A stretch of 48,745 nt of DNA from assembly GCA_913778905.1 (NCBI GenBank), contig CAJYYA010000022.1, positions 1 to 48,745 of the forward strand, written 5' to 3'. The DNA is from an uncultured Naasia sp. (lineage in GTDB: Bacteria > Actinomycetota > Actinomycetes > Actinomycetales > Microbacteriaceae). The notes beneath the pieces are model-generated. The model did not search any database, was not told where the DNA came from, and worked only from the letters and a program-made list of their open reading frames with translations. This document shows, one piece after another, positions 18,553-27,035 of this stretch. The translations under genes and the position numbers were made by a program. Numbering within the stretch: the first letter of the stretch is position 1; every line of letters starts with the position of its first letter.

Positions 18553-18617
18553 GCGGAGCGGCAGGAACGGGAGTATCCTGACCCCGCGCACCGGCGCGCG
18601 ATGAGGATTCGCCCACG

Positions 18618-19844
18618 ATGGTCAACCCCTGGATGGCTCTGCCCGGTCTGGAGCGCGCCCGCACGCTGGTCGCCGAGTCATGGTCGCGTGCCGAGCAGGG
18701 TCGCCTCGATCCCGAGCGTGTCAGCGCCCCGCTCCGGCTGGACGGAGACGGCCTTCGGGCGTACCGCGACAGCCACCCCCTCGCCTCTGCGATGCCCGCC
18801 ATCCGGCGTCTACTCGTCGACGACGCGGAAGGCGACAGCGGAATCCTCGTCGCCGTCGGCGACTCTCGAGGACGCCTCCTGTGGGTCGAGGGCGACGCGG
18901 CACTGAAATCGCGGGCGGAACACATGCTGTTCGTGGAGGGGGCCGATTGGTCCGAGCAGGCCGTCGGCACGTCCGCACCCGGCACCGCCCTCGCGCTGGA
19001 CCACGGATTGCAGATCCATGCGGGTGAGCACTTCGCGCACCGGGTGCAGCAGTGGAGTTGCACGGCGGTGCCGATCCACGACCTGCAGACGGGTGCGGTT
19101 CTCGGAGTGCTCGACATCACGGGCGGCGCGGAGGCCGTCGGACCGCGAACGCTCTCACTCGTCGAGGCCACGGCCGAGGTCGTCGAGCGCGAGATACTCC
19201 TCACACGGCTTCTCGCGGCACCACCACCTCGGCGACGCCGCCGCGCGGCCATCGCCCAGCCTGCGACGCCGCGCTTGCGGATCCTGGGACGCGACACCGG
19301 GCGCCTTGATGTCGGCGGCACGTCGGTCGAGCTGTCGACCCGGCATGCGGAGATCCTCGCCCTGCTGAGCCGTCACCCCGAGGGCCTGTCGGCCGAGGCG
19401 CTCGCCGACGCCGTGTACGGGACCGACGCGGCACCCGTCACGCTGCGCGCCGAGATGGTGCGGCTCCGCAAGCGCCTCGCGTCCGTGGCACCCGACCTCA
19501 TCCCCCTCACGCGCCCCTACCGGCTGCCGACGCCCCTCGCCACCGACGCGCACGGCCTGCTCGCGCTACTCGACCGCGGCGCGCACCGTGCCGCCCTCGC
19601 GGCGGCGGCCCCCGTGCTGCCGGGATCGTCGGCGCCCGGGATCGAGGAGATCCGCGCCGAACACCGACAGCGGCTGCGGGAATCACTGCTCGAATGCGCC
19701 TCCGTCGACATCCTCATCTCTTACGCGCAGACACCCGAAGGCGCGAACGACGCCGAGATCCTCTCCACGGCGCTGCAACTGCTCCCGCGCCGCTCACCCC
19801 GTCGAGCCGCGCTCGTCACGCAGCTCGCCGCTCTCGAGTCCTGA
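18618..19844 (+). CDS. GAF-domain transcriptional regulator of the aldehyde dehydrogenase
   Basis: Encodes 408 residues. A GAF domain covers about 75-195 (ILVAVGDSRGRLLWVEGD ... QQWSCTAVPIHDLQTGAVLG). A winged-helix-like segment follows at about 240-300 (RHAEILALLSRHPEGLSAEA ... LRAEMVRLRKRLASVAPDLI). Proteins of this type sit next to acetaldehyde/aldehyde dehydrogenase genes in actinobacteria and activate them. ATG at 18618 is chosen; an earlier ATG at 18601 is in another frame. A repeat element separates it from the dehydrogenase gene. Confidence 0.85.
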   Translation: MVNPWMALPGLERARTLVAESWSRAEQGRLDPERVSAPLRLDGDGLRAYRDSHPLASAMPAIRRLLVDDAEGDSGILVAVGDSRGRLLWVEGDAALKSRAEHMLFVEGADWSEQAVGTSAPGTALALDHGLQIHAGEHFAHRVQQWSCTAVPIHDLQTGAVLGVLDITGGAEAVGPRTLSLVEATAEVVEREILLTRLLAAPPPRRRRRAAIAQPATPRLRILGRDTGRLDVGGTSVELSTRHAEILALLSRHPEGLSAEALADAVYGTDAAPVTLRAEMVRLRKRLASVAPDLIPLTRPYRLPTPLATDAHGLLALLDRGAHRAALAAAAPVLPGSSAPGIEEIRAEHRQRLRESLLECASVDILISYAQTPEGANDAEILSTALQLLPRRSPRRAALVTQLAALES

Positions 19845-19867
19845 CGGGCACGCCCGCCTCTCCCCCG

Positions 19868-19935
19868 CGACTGCGGTGTGTCGCGCCGACTGCGGTGTAT
19901 CCAGGCCCCGCACTCGCGGTGACACACCGCAGTCG
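19868..19935. repeat. Direct-plus-inverted repeat element, core CGACTGCGGTGT
   Basis: Direct cores are at 19868-19879 and 19887-19898. A degenerate inverted core is at 19905-19916 (9 of 12 matches) and a perfect inverted core ACACCGCAGTCG is at 19924-19935. Spacings are 19, 18 and 19. It fills the gap between the GAF regulator and the dehydrogenase gene. Confidence 0.85.
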
Positions 19936-20042
19936 CCGGGGATGCAACGAGGTGCAACGTGCGCGCTCGTAACGTGCATGCGCGGTCGGGGTAGATCCGC
20001 TCACGGCCGCCCCGCGAAATCCGATGTCGAAGGAGACACACC

Positions 20043-21623
<1,581 letters not shown>

Positions 21624-21631
21624 AGGGGGTA

Positions 21632-21694
21632 TTCCGGCTCAGTGGATGCGTTCCGGCGTGCCAACTGAGCCGGAACACCCTTGCTGGGCCGGAA
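21632..21694. repeat. Direct-plus-inverted repeat element, core TTCCGGC (copy 1)
   Basis: Direct cores at 21632-21638 and 21651-21657; inverted GCCGGAA at 21669-21675 and 21688-21694. Spacings are 19, 18 and 19, the same as the element at 19868. Flanks extend the pairing (TTCCGGCTCAGT against ACTGAGCCGGAA). It lies inside the dehydrogenase-DUF779 gap. Confidence 0.88.
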
Positions 21695-21738
21695 CACCCG
21701 GGCAACTATCGGAGCAGGGCGAGAGTGAGGAACGGGTG

Positions 21739-22158
21739 ATGAGCGAACGGGTGGATGTGACGGCGGCCGCGACGGGGATGCTGCGAACGCTGACCGAGCG
21801 GCACGGGCCGCTGATGTTCCATCAGTCGGGTGGCTGCTGCGACGGCTCGTCGCCCATGTGCTACCCGAAGGGGATGTTCCGCACCGGCGCATCGGACGTG
21901 CATCTCGGCGACCTGCACGTCGACGGCCTCGCCCCCATCGAGGTCTACATGTCGGCGTCGCAATTCGAGTACTGGAAGTACACGCACCTCACGATCGACC
22001 TGGTCGACGGGCGCGGCAGCGGCTTCTCGGTCGAGGCGCCGGAAGGCAAGCGGTTCATGATCCGCTCGCGGATGCTCACCGACGCCGAGCTGGTCGAATT
22101 CGACCTGCTCCCTGCCGCCGCGACTCCTTCGCCTCCCTCGGCGGCCCGGATCAGCTGA
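21739..22158 (+). CDS. DUF779 domain protein
   Basis: Encodes 139 residues. The family signature is clear: GPLMFHQSGGCCDGSSPMCY near the N-terminus and VYMSASQFEYWKYTHLTIDL later. DUF779 proteins are repeatedly found beside acetaldehyde dehydrogenases, and their biochemical role is not established. The conserved His and Cys pair suggests metal or redox binding (inference). The ATG at 21739 has GAGG 8 bases upstream. The 3' end overlaps the convergent SRPBCC gene by 8 bases. Confidence 0.9.
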   Translation: MSERVDVTAAATGMLRTLTERHGPLMFHQSGGCCDGSSPMCYPKGMFRTGASDVHLGDLHVDGLAPIEVYMSASQFEYWKYTHLTIDLVDGRGSGFSVEAPEGKRFMIRSRMLTDAELVEFDLLPAAATPSPPSAARIS

Positions 22159-22600
22159 GCGCGTCCCGCAGAGTGCGATTGCGCTGGTCGATCAGCTTCT
22201 CCATGTAACGGCCGAGGACCAGCCGTTCGACAACTCGACCGAGCAGACCGAATGGTGCCTCGAACTCGATGTCGTCGAACATGTCGCACCCGGCGGGCGT
22301 CGGGACGAACCGGTGCTCGTGCCGCAGTCGCCGGAACGGCCCCCGCAGCTGACTGTCGACGAATCGGACCGGCCGTTCGAACTCGACGATCCGACTCGTC
22401 ATCCGGAATCGCACTCCGAGGTGCCACGCCTGCCAGGTGACGGTCTCGCCCGGGCCGATGAGCCCCGACGTGGTGCCCGCGATGGCGCGCTCCTTCGACT
22501 TCGTCATCGAGGCGACGTGCAGGTCGATATCGCGCGACGCGTCGAAGGCTCGCTCGACGGGGACGGGCAGAGCGGTCACGCGAGTGAAGCGTATGGTCAT
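22151..22600 (-). CDS. SRPBCC-family (START-like) protein
   Basis: Encodes 149 residues. The START/Bet v1-like pattern is FTRVTALPVPVERAFDASRD, GPGETVTWQAWHLGVRFRMT, FVDSQLRGPFRRLRHEHRFV and a final helix RVVERLVLGRYMEKLIDQRN. Such proteins hold hydrophobic ligands in a deep pocket; no catalytic residues can be assigned. The ATG at 22600 has GGGGAG 10 bases upstream and is preferred over the ATG at 22609. A broken paralogue lies at 7066-7505. Confidence 0.85.
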   Translation of the reverse strand: MTIRFTRVTALPVPVERAFDASRDIDLHVASMTKSKERAIAGTTSGLIGPGETVTWQAWHLGVRFRMTSRIVEFERPVRFVDSQLRGPFRRLRHEHRFVPTPAGCDMFDDIEFEAPFGLLGRVVERLVLGRYMEKLIDQRNRTLRDALS

Positions 22601-22660
22601 GGCACTCATACTCCCCGGCTGCATGGCCCGGGCCTGCATCCGCCCGCGTCGACCGCACGT

Positions 22661-22704
22661 TCCGGCGGAATCCGCTCGCCGGAACGTGCGGTATGTGCCG
22701 GAAT
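22661..22704. repeat. Direct-plus-inverted repeat element, core TTCCGGC (copy 2)
   Basis: One direct core at 22661-22667 and inverted cores GCCGGAA at 22679-22685 and 22698-22704. Spacings are 18 and 19, the same as the last three positions of the element at 21632-21694. The expected first direct core at 22642 is degenerate (4 of 7). Flanks extend the central pairing (CCGCACGTTCCGGC against GCCGGAACGTGCGG). Confidence 0.8.
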
Positions 22705-22771
22705 ATCCGACCCAGGCGTCATATTGCGTCACGTCCGGGCGTGGGAGCACGGCACGGAGTAACGTCGACAT

Positions 22772-22834
22772 ATGCGCAATTCCGAGGTCGACGGCTCAGC
22801 CTCCCTCGTCGTGCGCGCCTGTATGTGTCTGTAG
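22772..22834 (+). CDS. Possible Cys-rich leader peptide
   Basis: A 20-residue reading frame, MRNSEVDGSASLVVRACMCL, ends with Cys-Met-Cys-Leu just before TAG. Short leader frames with clustered C-terminal Cys are known upstream of sulfur-related genes in actinobacteria, where ribosome stalling senses cysteine. This one precedes the oxygenase gene by 127 bases. A weak ribosome site (GGAG) lies 13 bases upstream. It could also be a chance frame. Confidence 0.35.
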   Translation: MRNSEVDGSASLVVRACMCL

Positions 22835-22961
22835 CGGATGCGCTCAGCCGACGCCCGATCCCCTATCGCCTGTTCGAGGCACCTGGAGATCGATGTCCTC
22901 GACGGTTCGACTCATCCGCCACCGCCGTCTCCTCTTCCGGCTCACCTCGACAGGACCTCCC

Positions 22962-24017
22962 ATGAGCGACACCTCGCAGACCCAGACCCCCGAATTCTCC
23001 TCCGCCCTCTTCGCGACCTCCGACAAGACGCTGCCGATCCTCGACTTCTCCCGGCTCACCACTGGCGACGCCGAAGGCTTCCGTGCCGACCTGCTCGCCG
23101 CGACCCACGACTTCGGGTTCTTCTACCTGACCGGGCACGGGATCGACGACGACCTCCAGTCGCGCGTGCACACCACGATCCGCCGCTTCTTCGAGCTCCC
23201 CGAAGAGCAGAAGCTCGCCATCGAGAACCTCAAGAGCCCGCAGTTCCGCGGCTACACCCGCGTGGGCGGCGAGCTGACGCAGGGCCAGATCGACTGGCGC
23301 GAGCAGATCGACATCGGCGCCGAACGCCCTGCCGTGCCCGAGCGCTACGGCGAGGCCGACTACTGGCGCCTCGAGGGTCCCAATCAGTGGCCCGAGGCTC
23401 TGCCCGAACTTCGCGAGGTCATCACGGAGTGGCACGACCGCCTCAGCGATGTCGCCCTGACGCTCATGCAGTCATGGGCCCAGGCGCTGGGAGCCGACCC
23501 GCATGTCTTCGACGAGGCGTTCGCGACCGCCCCGTCGACGCTCATCAAGGTCGTCCGCTACCCCGGCAAGAGTGACCCCGAGCCCAAGCAGGGCGTCGGC
23601 GCGCACAAGGACTCCGGCGTGCTGACATTGCTATGGGTGGAGCCCGGTAAGGGCGGCCTGCAGGTCGAGAACGATGGCGAGTGGATCGACGCTCCCCCAG
23701 TGCCCGGCGCGTTCGTCGTCAACATCGGCGAATTGCTCGAGTACGCGACCGACGGATACCTCAAGGCCACCGTGCACCGCGTCATCTCGCCGCGTCTCGG
23801 TGACGACCGCATCTCGATCCCGTTCTTCTACAACCCGGCGCTCGACGCGCGCGTACCGCAGATCGAGTTGCCCGCCGCGCTTCGAGCCGAGGCGAACGGC
23901 ATCACCCAGGATCCCGACAACGTCATCTTCGCCACCTACGGCGAGAACTCGCTCAAGAGCCGACTGCGCGCACACCCCGACGTCGCTGCGATCCACCACC
24001 CGGATCTCCTCGGCTGA
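22962..24017 (+). CDS. Isopenicillin N synthase-family 2OG-Fe(II) oxygenase
   Basis: Encodes 351 residues. The N-terminal DIOX_N domain is LPILDFSRLTTGDAEGFRAD and THDFGFFYLTGHGI. The iron ligands appear as GVGAHKDSGVLTLL (HxD) and the distal His in KATVHRVISP. The 2-oxoglutarate RxS motif is DRISIPFF. These enzymes couple 2-oxoglutarate decarboxylation to oxidation of a small molecule; the substrate is unknown. The ATG at 22962 follows AGGA by 6 bases. The frame is open upstream, including an ATG at 22893. Confidence 0.88.
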   Translation: MSDTSQTQTPEFSSALFATSDKTLPILDFSRLTTGDAEGFRADLLAATHDFGFFYLTGHGIDDDLQSRVHTTIRRFFELPEEQKLAIENLKSPQFRGYTRVGGELTQGQIDWREQIDIGAERPAVPERYGEADYWRLEGPNQWPEALPELREVITEWHDRLSDVALTLMQSWAQALGADPHVFDEAFATAPSTLIKVVRYPGKSDPEPKQGVGAHKDSGVLTLLWVEPGKGGLQVENDGEWIDAPPVPGAFVVNIGELLEYATDGYLKATVHRVISPRLGDDRISIPFFYNPALDARVPQIELPAALRAEANGITQDPDNVIFATYGENSLKSRLRAHPDVAAIHHPDLLG

Positions 24018-24052
24018 GACGGGCAGCGGGCTCGGCTGATCGGGGCCCCGCA

Positions 24053-24147
24053 TTTCGCTCCGCTCAATGGGCGGGCGGTCCTCGGCCCGTTGAGCGGAGC
24101 GAAACGCAGGGCCCGAGCGTCAGGCCCGCCCGTTGAGCGGAGCCAAA
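24053..24147. repeat. Inverted repeat element, core TTTCGCTCCGCTCAA (copy 1)
   Basis: A direct core at 24053-24067 is mirrored by a perfect inverted core at 24090-24104 and a near-perfect one (one mismatch) at 24133-24147. It fills the space between the oxygenase and the next gene. The same core recurs at 26312-26421. Confidence 0.85.
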
Positions 24148-24201
24148 CCCAGCCCCGCGCGTCGAGCGTGGCCGCTCAGCCTCCTCCGGGTCGTCCCTCC
24201 T

Positions 24202-24207
24202 AGCGTG
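24202..24207 (+). promoter_or_regulatory. -10 box of the gene at 24213 (leaderless)
   Basis: TAGCGT lies 5 bases before the ATG at 24213. That spacing places the transcription start at or next to the start codon. Confidence 0.45.
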
Positions 24208-24212
24208 AGCGG

Positions 24213-24815
24213 ATGCCAGGCGACGAGATGACATTCACCGGACGAATCGCCGGCGTCGGCACGACCTCGGGCATCCGCCTCGTCGTCGGCATGTGGCAAC
24301 GTTCACCGTTCGGCACCTTCGCGGACGTCATGGTCGAGGAACCGGACGGAACCCGGACTCTGCTCGCGCCGTCGGCGGAAGTGGCCGAGCTCATCTCGAG
24401 CACCTATTCATTCGATCGAGTCGACATCCTGCCGGTGACGGCGAGCGGGCGAGCGCGTGTTCTCTACGTGCGTTCGTCGCGACTCTCTGTGGACCTCGCA
24501 ATCGGCAGGGTCTCGCCGCTGGGGGTCCTGCTCCGATTCATCCCCGCTCCGATCGCGCGCTCCTGGCGTTGGGCGGCGCTGATCAACCCGTTCGCGCGGA
24601 TCCTCGTGCCCGGCGCTCAGACCGCTGGGAGTGCAGGCGGTGGACGCCGCGAGTATTACGGCGTGAACGACGCCCGGGCCGTGACCGCGCTCACCGGGCG
24701 GTTCGACGGAAGGGACCTCGGTGACCTCGCGCCGCTCGATCCCCCCGTGCGGTTCGGGTTCGCTCAGACTCCCGCCGCCCCGACCATGGTGGATGTGACC
24801 ACGACCATCAGGTGA
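24213..24815 (+). CDS. Hypothetical protein
   Basis: Encodes 200 residues and was not recognised as a named family. It begins MPGDEMTFTGRIAGVGTTSG. Its middle (VSPLGVLLRFIPAPIARSWR) is mildly hydrophobic with no clear membrane span, and a Gly-rich loop precedes the conserved-looking REYYGVNDARAVTALTGRFD. Composition and codon use match the neighbours, so it is probably a real lineage-specific gene. The ATG at 24213 is preceded by a close -10 box. Repeat elements flank it on both sides. Confidence 0.65.
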   Translation: MPGDEMTFTGRIAGVGTTSGIRLVVGMWQRSPFGTFADVMVEEPDGTRTLLAPSAEVAELISSTYSFDRVDILPVTASGRARVLYVRSSRLSVDLAIGRVSPLGVLLRFIPAPIARSWRWAALINPFARILVPGAQTAGSAGGGRREYYGVNDARAVTALTGRFDGRDLGDLAPLDPPVRFGFAQTPAAPTMVDVTTTIR

Positions 24816-24842
24816 GGCGATGTGGCGCTCGCTGGCTGAACA

Positions 24843-24979
24843 AATGCAGGAGTCGCGTGACGAATGCAGGAAACGCCTATCACTCAGCGGCCCGGTGCCG
24901 CGTCATTCCGGGGGCCCGCTTCCATCCGTCCTGCATTCGGGTCAGCGAATCCTGCATTTGTTTTTCACACTCCTGAATT
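24843..24979. repeat. Direct-plus-inverted repeat element, core AATGCAGGA
   Basis: Direct cores at 24843-24851 and 24863-24871 (spacing 20). Inverted TCCTGCATT at 24929-24937 and 24950-24958, and the variant TCCTGAATT at 24971-24979 (spacing 21). The central gap is 57 bases. It occupies the whole space between two convergent genes. Confidence 0.85.
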
Positions 24980-24989
24980 TGTTCAGGAG
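24970..24989 (-). terminator. Hairpin at the convergent junction
   Basis: Perfect 8-base arms CTCCTGAA (24970-24977) and TTCAGGAG (24982-24989) enclose TTTG. It is 5 bases after the stop of the minus-strand monooxygenase gene. It has grown out of the last repeat core of the element at 24843-24979. Confidence 0.5.
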
Positions 24990-24994
24990 CGAAG

Positions 24995-26074
24995 TCAGGA
25001 CGCGGCGAGAACGGGCGCCGTCTGAGAGCTGATAAGTGCCGAGCCCAGGAGCTCGAGGGTGCGCTCGCGCCCGGGGACGCGGTCGAGGGGGTCGACGTTG
25101 CGGGAACCGGCGCCCGGGACAACCATGACCTCATCGACGCCGAGGCGACTGGCGATGTCGGTGAGACGCTCAGCGGCCGCGGCGGGCTCGTCGATGACCC
25201 ACTTGACGCGCATCATGTCGATCATTTCGTTCTGCGCGGGAGTCATCGCGGTCGCGAGCGCCTGTTCGACGCTCGGCGTGGCCAGCATGGGAGCCCCCGT
25301 GCGAAGGCGCGCCATCTGCTGCAGCTGCGGAAGGGCGAGCTCCTCGGCTTCGGCGCGGGTGTCGGCGACGACGGTGTTGACCGTCACGAGCGAACGCGGC
25401 TCGGGGTGCCGCTCGGAGGGCTGATAGGTGCTGCGGTACAGCTGGAGCGCCGCCGCGGTGCCCTCGCCCGAGAAGTGGTGGGCGAAGACGTATGGCACAC
25501 CTGTCGCGGCCGCGAGCTTGGCGGAGTAGTCGCTCGATCCGAGCAGCCAGACCGTCGCCACGGACGAAGCCGCCGGCGTCGCACGGACCGTGTACGGGTT
25601 CGCACCGCGAAGGCTCAGCGCTGCGCCTTCGGCGTCCATGAGAGCGAGGATGTCGTGCACGTTCTGCGGGAACGAGTCGACGTCGCTCGTGTGGCCGGTG
25701 GATCGCAGGAGTGCGGAGATGACGGGGTCGCTGCCGGGGGCGCGTCCTATGCCGAGGTCGATCCGGCCCGGCGCCGCCGCTTCGAGCATGGCGAACTGCT
25801 CGGCCAGGACGAACGGGGAATGGTTCGGCAGCATCACCCCGCCGGAGCCGAGCGAGATCCGCTCGGTGCGACCAGCCGCCAGCGCGATGAGCACCGGCGG
25901 AGTGGTCGATGCCACAGACGGCATGTTGTGGTGCTCCGCGAACCAGTAGCGCGTGTATCCCAGTCGATCAGCGAGCCGGGCCAGCTCCAGAGACGCGTAT
26001 ACGGCGTCGGCGGAGGTCTGCCCCTCGCGGACGGGAACGAGGTCGAGCACGGAGAGTCGCAGCGAAGAAGTCAT
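24995..26074 (-). CDS. LLM-class flavin-dependent oxidoreductase
   Basis: Encodes 359 residues of the bacterial luciferase-like TIM-barrel family. Signature parts are LSVLDLVPVREGQTSADAVY, YTRYWFAEHHNMPSVASTTP, ISLGSGGVMLPNHSPFVLAE and GRIDLGIGRAPGSDP. These enzymes use reduced FMN and oxygen to oxidise organic substrates; the substrate is unknown. The ATG at 26074 is chosen because LRLSVLDL starts the domain right after it. It is separated by repeats from the FMN reductase pair upstream. Confidence 0.92.
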   Translation of the reverse strand: MTSSLRLSVLDLVPVREGQTSADAVYASLELARLADRLGYTRYWFAEHHNMPSVASTTPPVLIALAAGRTERISLGSGGVMLPNHSPFVLAEQFAMLEAAAPGRIDLGIGRAPGSDPVISALLRSTGHTSDVDSFPQNVHDILALMDAEGAALSLRGANPYTVRATPAASSVATVWLLGSSDYSAKLAAATGVPYVFAHHFSGEGTAAALQLYRSTYQPSERHPEPRSLVTVNTVVADTRAEAEELALPQLQQMARLRTGAPMLATPSVEQALATAMTPAQNEMIDMMRVKWVIDEPAAAAERLTDIASRLGVDEVMVVPGAGSRNVDPLDRVPGRERTLELLGSALISSQTAPVLAAS

Positions 26075-26129
26075 CGAATACGTCAACCGTCGGAGAGGCG
26101 GTGGCATTCCGGGGCGGATGCCGGGGCCT

Positions 26130-26169
26130 CCATTTCGCTGGATTCAATGAGTGGAACACCGCGCGCCCG
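26130..26169. repeat. Degenerate copy of the TTTCGCTCCGCTCAA repeat
   Basis: CATTTCGCTGGATTCAATGA followed by GTGGAACACCG resembles the 26309-26348 unit over about 40 bases. A partial inverted counterpart (CGCCCGTTGAGGAGG) begins at 26231. Confidence 0.6.
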
Positions 26170-26290
26170 TTACGCAGGGGCCGCTTCGCGACGGTCGCAG
26201 AGCGACCTCCTCAGCGACCGGAACCGTCAACGCCCGTTGAGGAGGGCCGCCAGGGTCGTCGGGGAACTCGCATGAGGCAGCACTCGCCCG

Positions 26291-26406
26291 AACGGCGCCC
26301 CCACTCCTTCATTTCGCTCCGCTCAATGGGCGGAACACCGCCCGCCCGAACGACGCCCCCACTCCTTCATCTCGCTCCGCTCAATGGGCGGAACACCGCC
26401 TGCCGG
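26291..26406. repeat. 58-bp tandem duplication with TTTCGCTCCGCTCAA core
   Basis: Bases 26291-26348 and 26349-26406 are two adjacent 58-base copies matching at 54 of 58 positions. Each contains the core at 26312-26326 and 26370-26384 (one mismatch). An inverted core TTGAGCGGAGCGAAA follows at 26407-26421. The core is shared with 24053-24147. It lies downstream of the FMN reductase stop. Confidence 0.9.
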
Positions 26407-26438
26407 TTGAGCGGAGCGAAACGAAAAGGCCGGACGGA

Positions 26439-27035
26439 TCAGAGGGGCGGGAGGGCCCAGGGGTCAATGATGTCCTTCGACCGGGTCGAGACGCGGATGA
26501 GGCCCGCAAACTCGGTCGCTGCCTTCGCGATGCGGTCCGGGAGGGTGGCCACACCGTCGTCCGAGGCACCCCAGTCGTCCGTCGCCGCGAAGACGCCCGT
26601 GGAGGCGACCGTCGCGTGCAGGTACGAGAAGAGTGGCCGCATCGCGAAGTCGATCGCGAGCGAGTGCCGCGCCGTCCCGCCCGTCGCGGCGAGCAGCACC
26701 GGCAACGACCGGAGCGCGTCGGGCTCGATGACATCGAAGAACGACTTGAACAGCCCGCTGTAGCTAGCCGAAAAGATCGGCGTCACCGCCACGAGACCGT
26801 CGGACGCGCGCACCGTCTCGACCGCATCGGCGAGCGCCGCGCTCGGGAAGCCGGTCAGCAGGTTGTTCGTGATGTCCTGTGCGAGGTCGCGCAGTTCTAC
26901 GACCTTCACCTCGACGTCGTCGCCGTCGAGGCGGAGCTGGTCGGCGACCGACTCGCCCAGGCGGTCGGCGAGCATGCGGGTGCTCGACGGCTTGCTGAGC
27001 CCGGCGGAGATGACCGCGATGGTGCGGGCGGTCAT
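26439..27035 (-). CDS. FMN reductase (CE1759-like)
   Basis: Encodes 198 residues of the NADPH-dependent FMN reductase/flavodoxin-like fold. TIAVISAGLSKPSSTRMLAD is the phosphate-binding loop. VAVTPIFSASYSGLFKSFFD and LLAATGGTARHSLAIDFAMR match the family. It supplies reduced flavin to the adjacent luciferase-like monooxygenase. The ATG at 27035 overlaps that gene's TGA as ATGA, so the pair is made together. Confidence 0.9.
   Translation of the reverse strand: MTARTIAVISAGLSKPSSTRMLADRLGESVADQLRLDGDDVEVKVVELRDLAQDITNNLLTGFPSAALADAVETVRASDGLVAVTPIFSASYSGLFKSFFDVIEPDALRSLPVLLAATGGTARHSLAIDFAMRPLFSYLHATVASTGVFAATDDWGASDDGVATLPDRIAKAATEFAGLIRVSTRSKDIIDPWALPPL

Noticed and set aside
24053-26421. 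Repeats considered as a CRISPR array.
   Set aside because: Units are inverted as well as direct, spacing is irregular or too short, and no cas gene is present.
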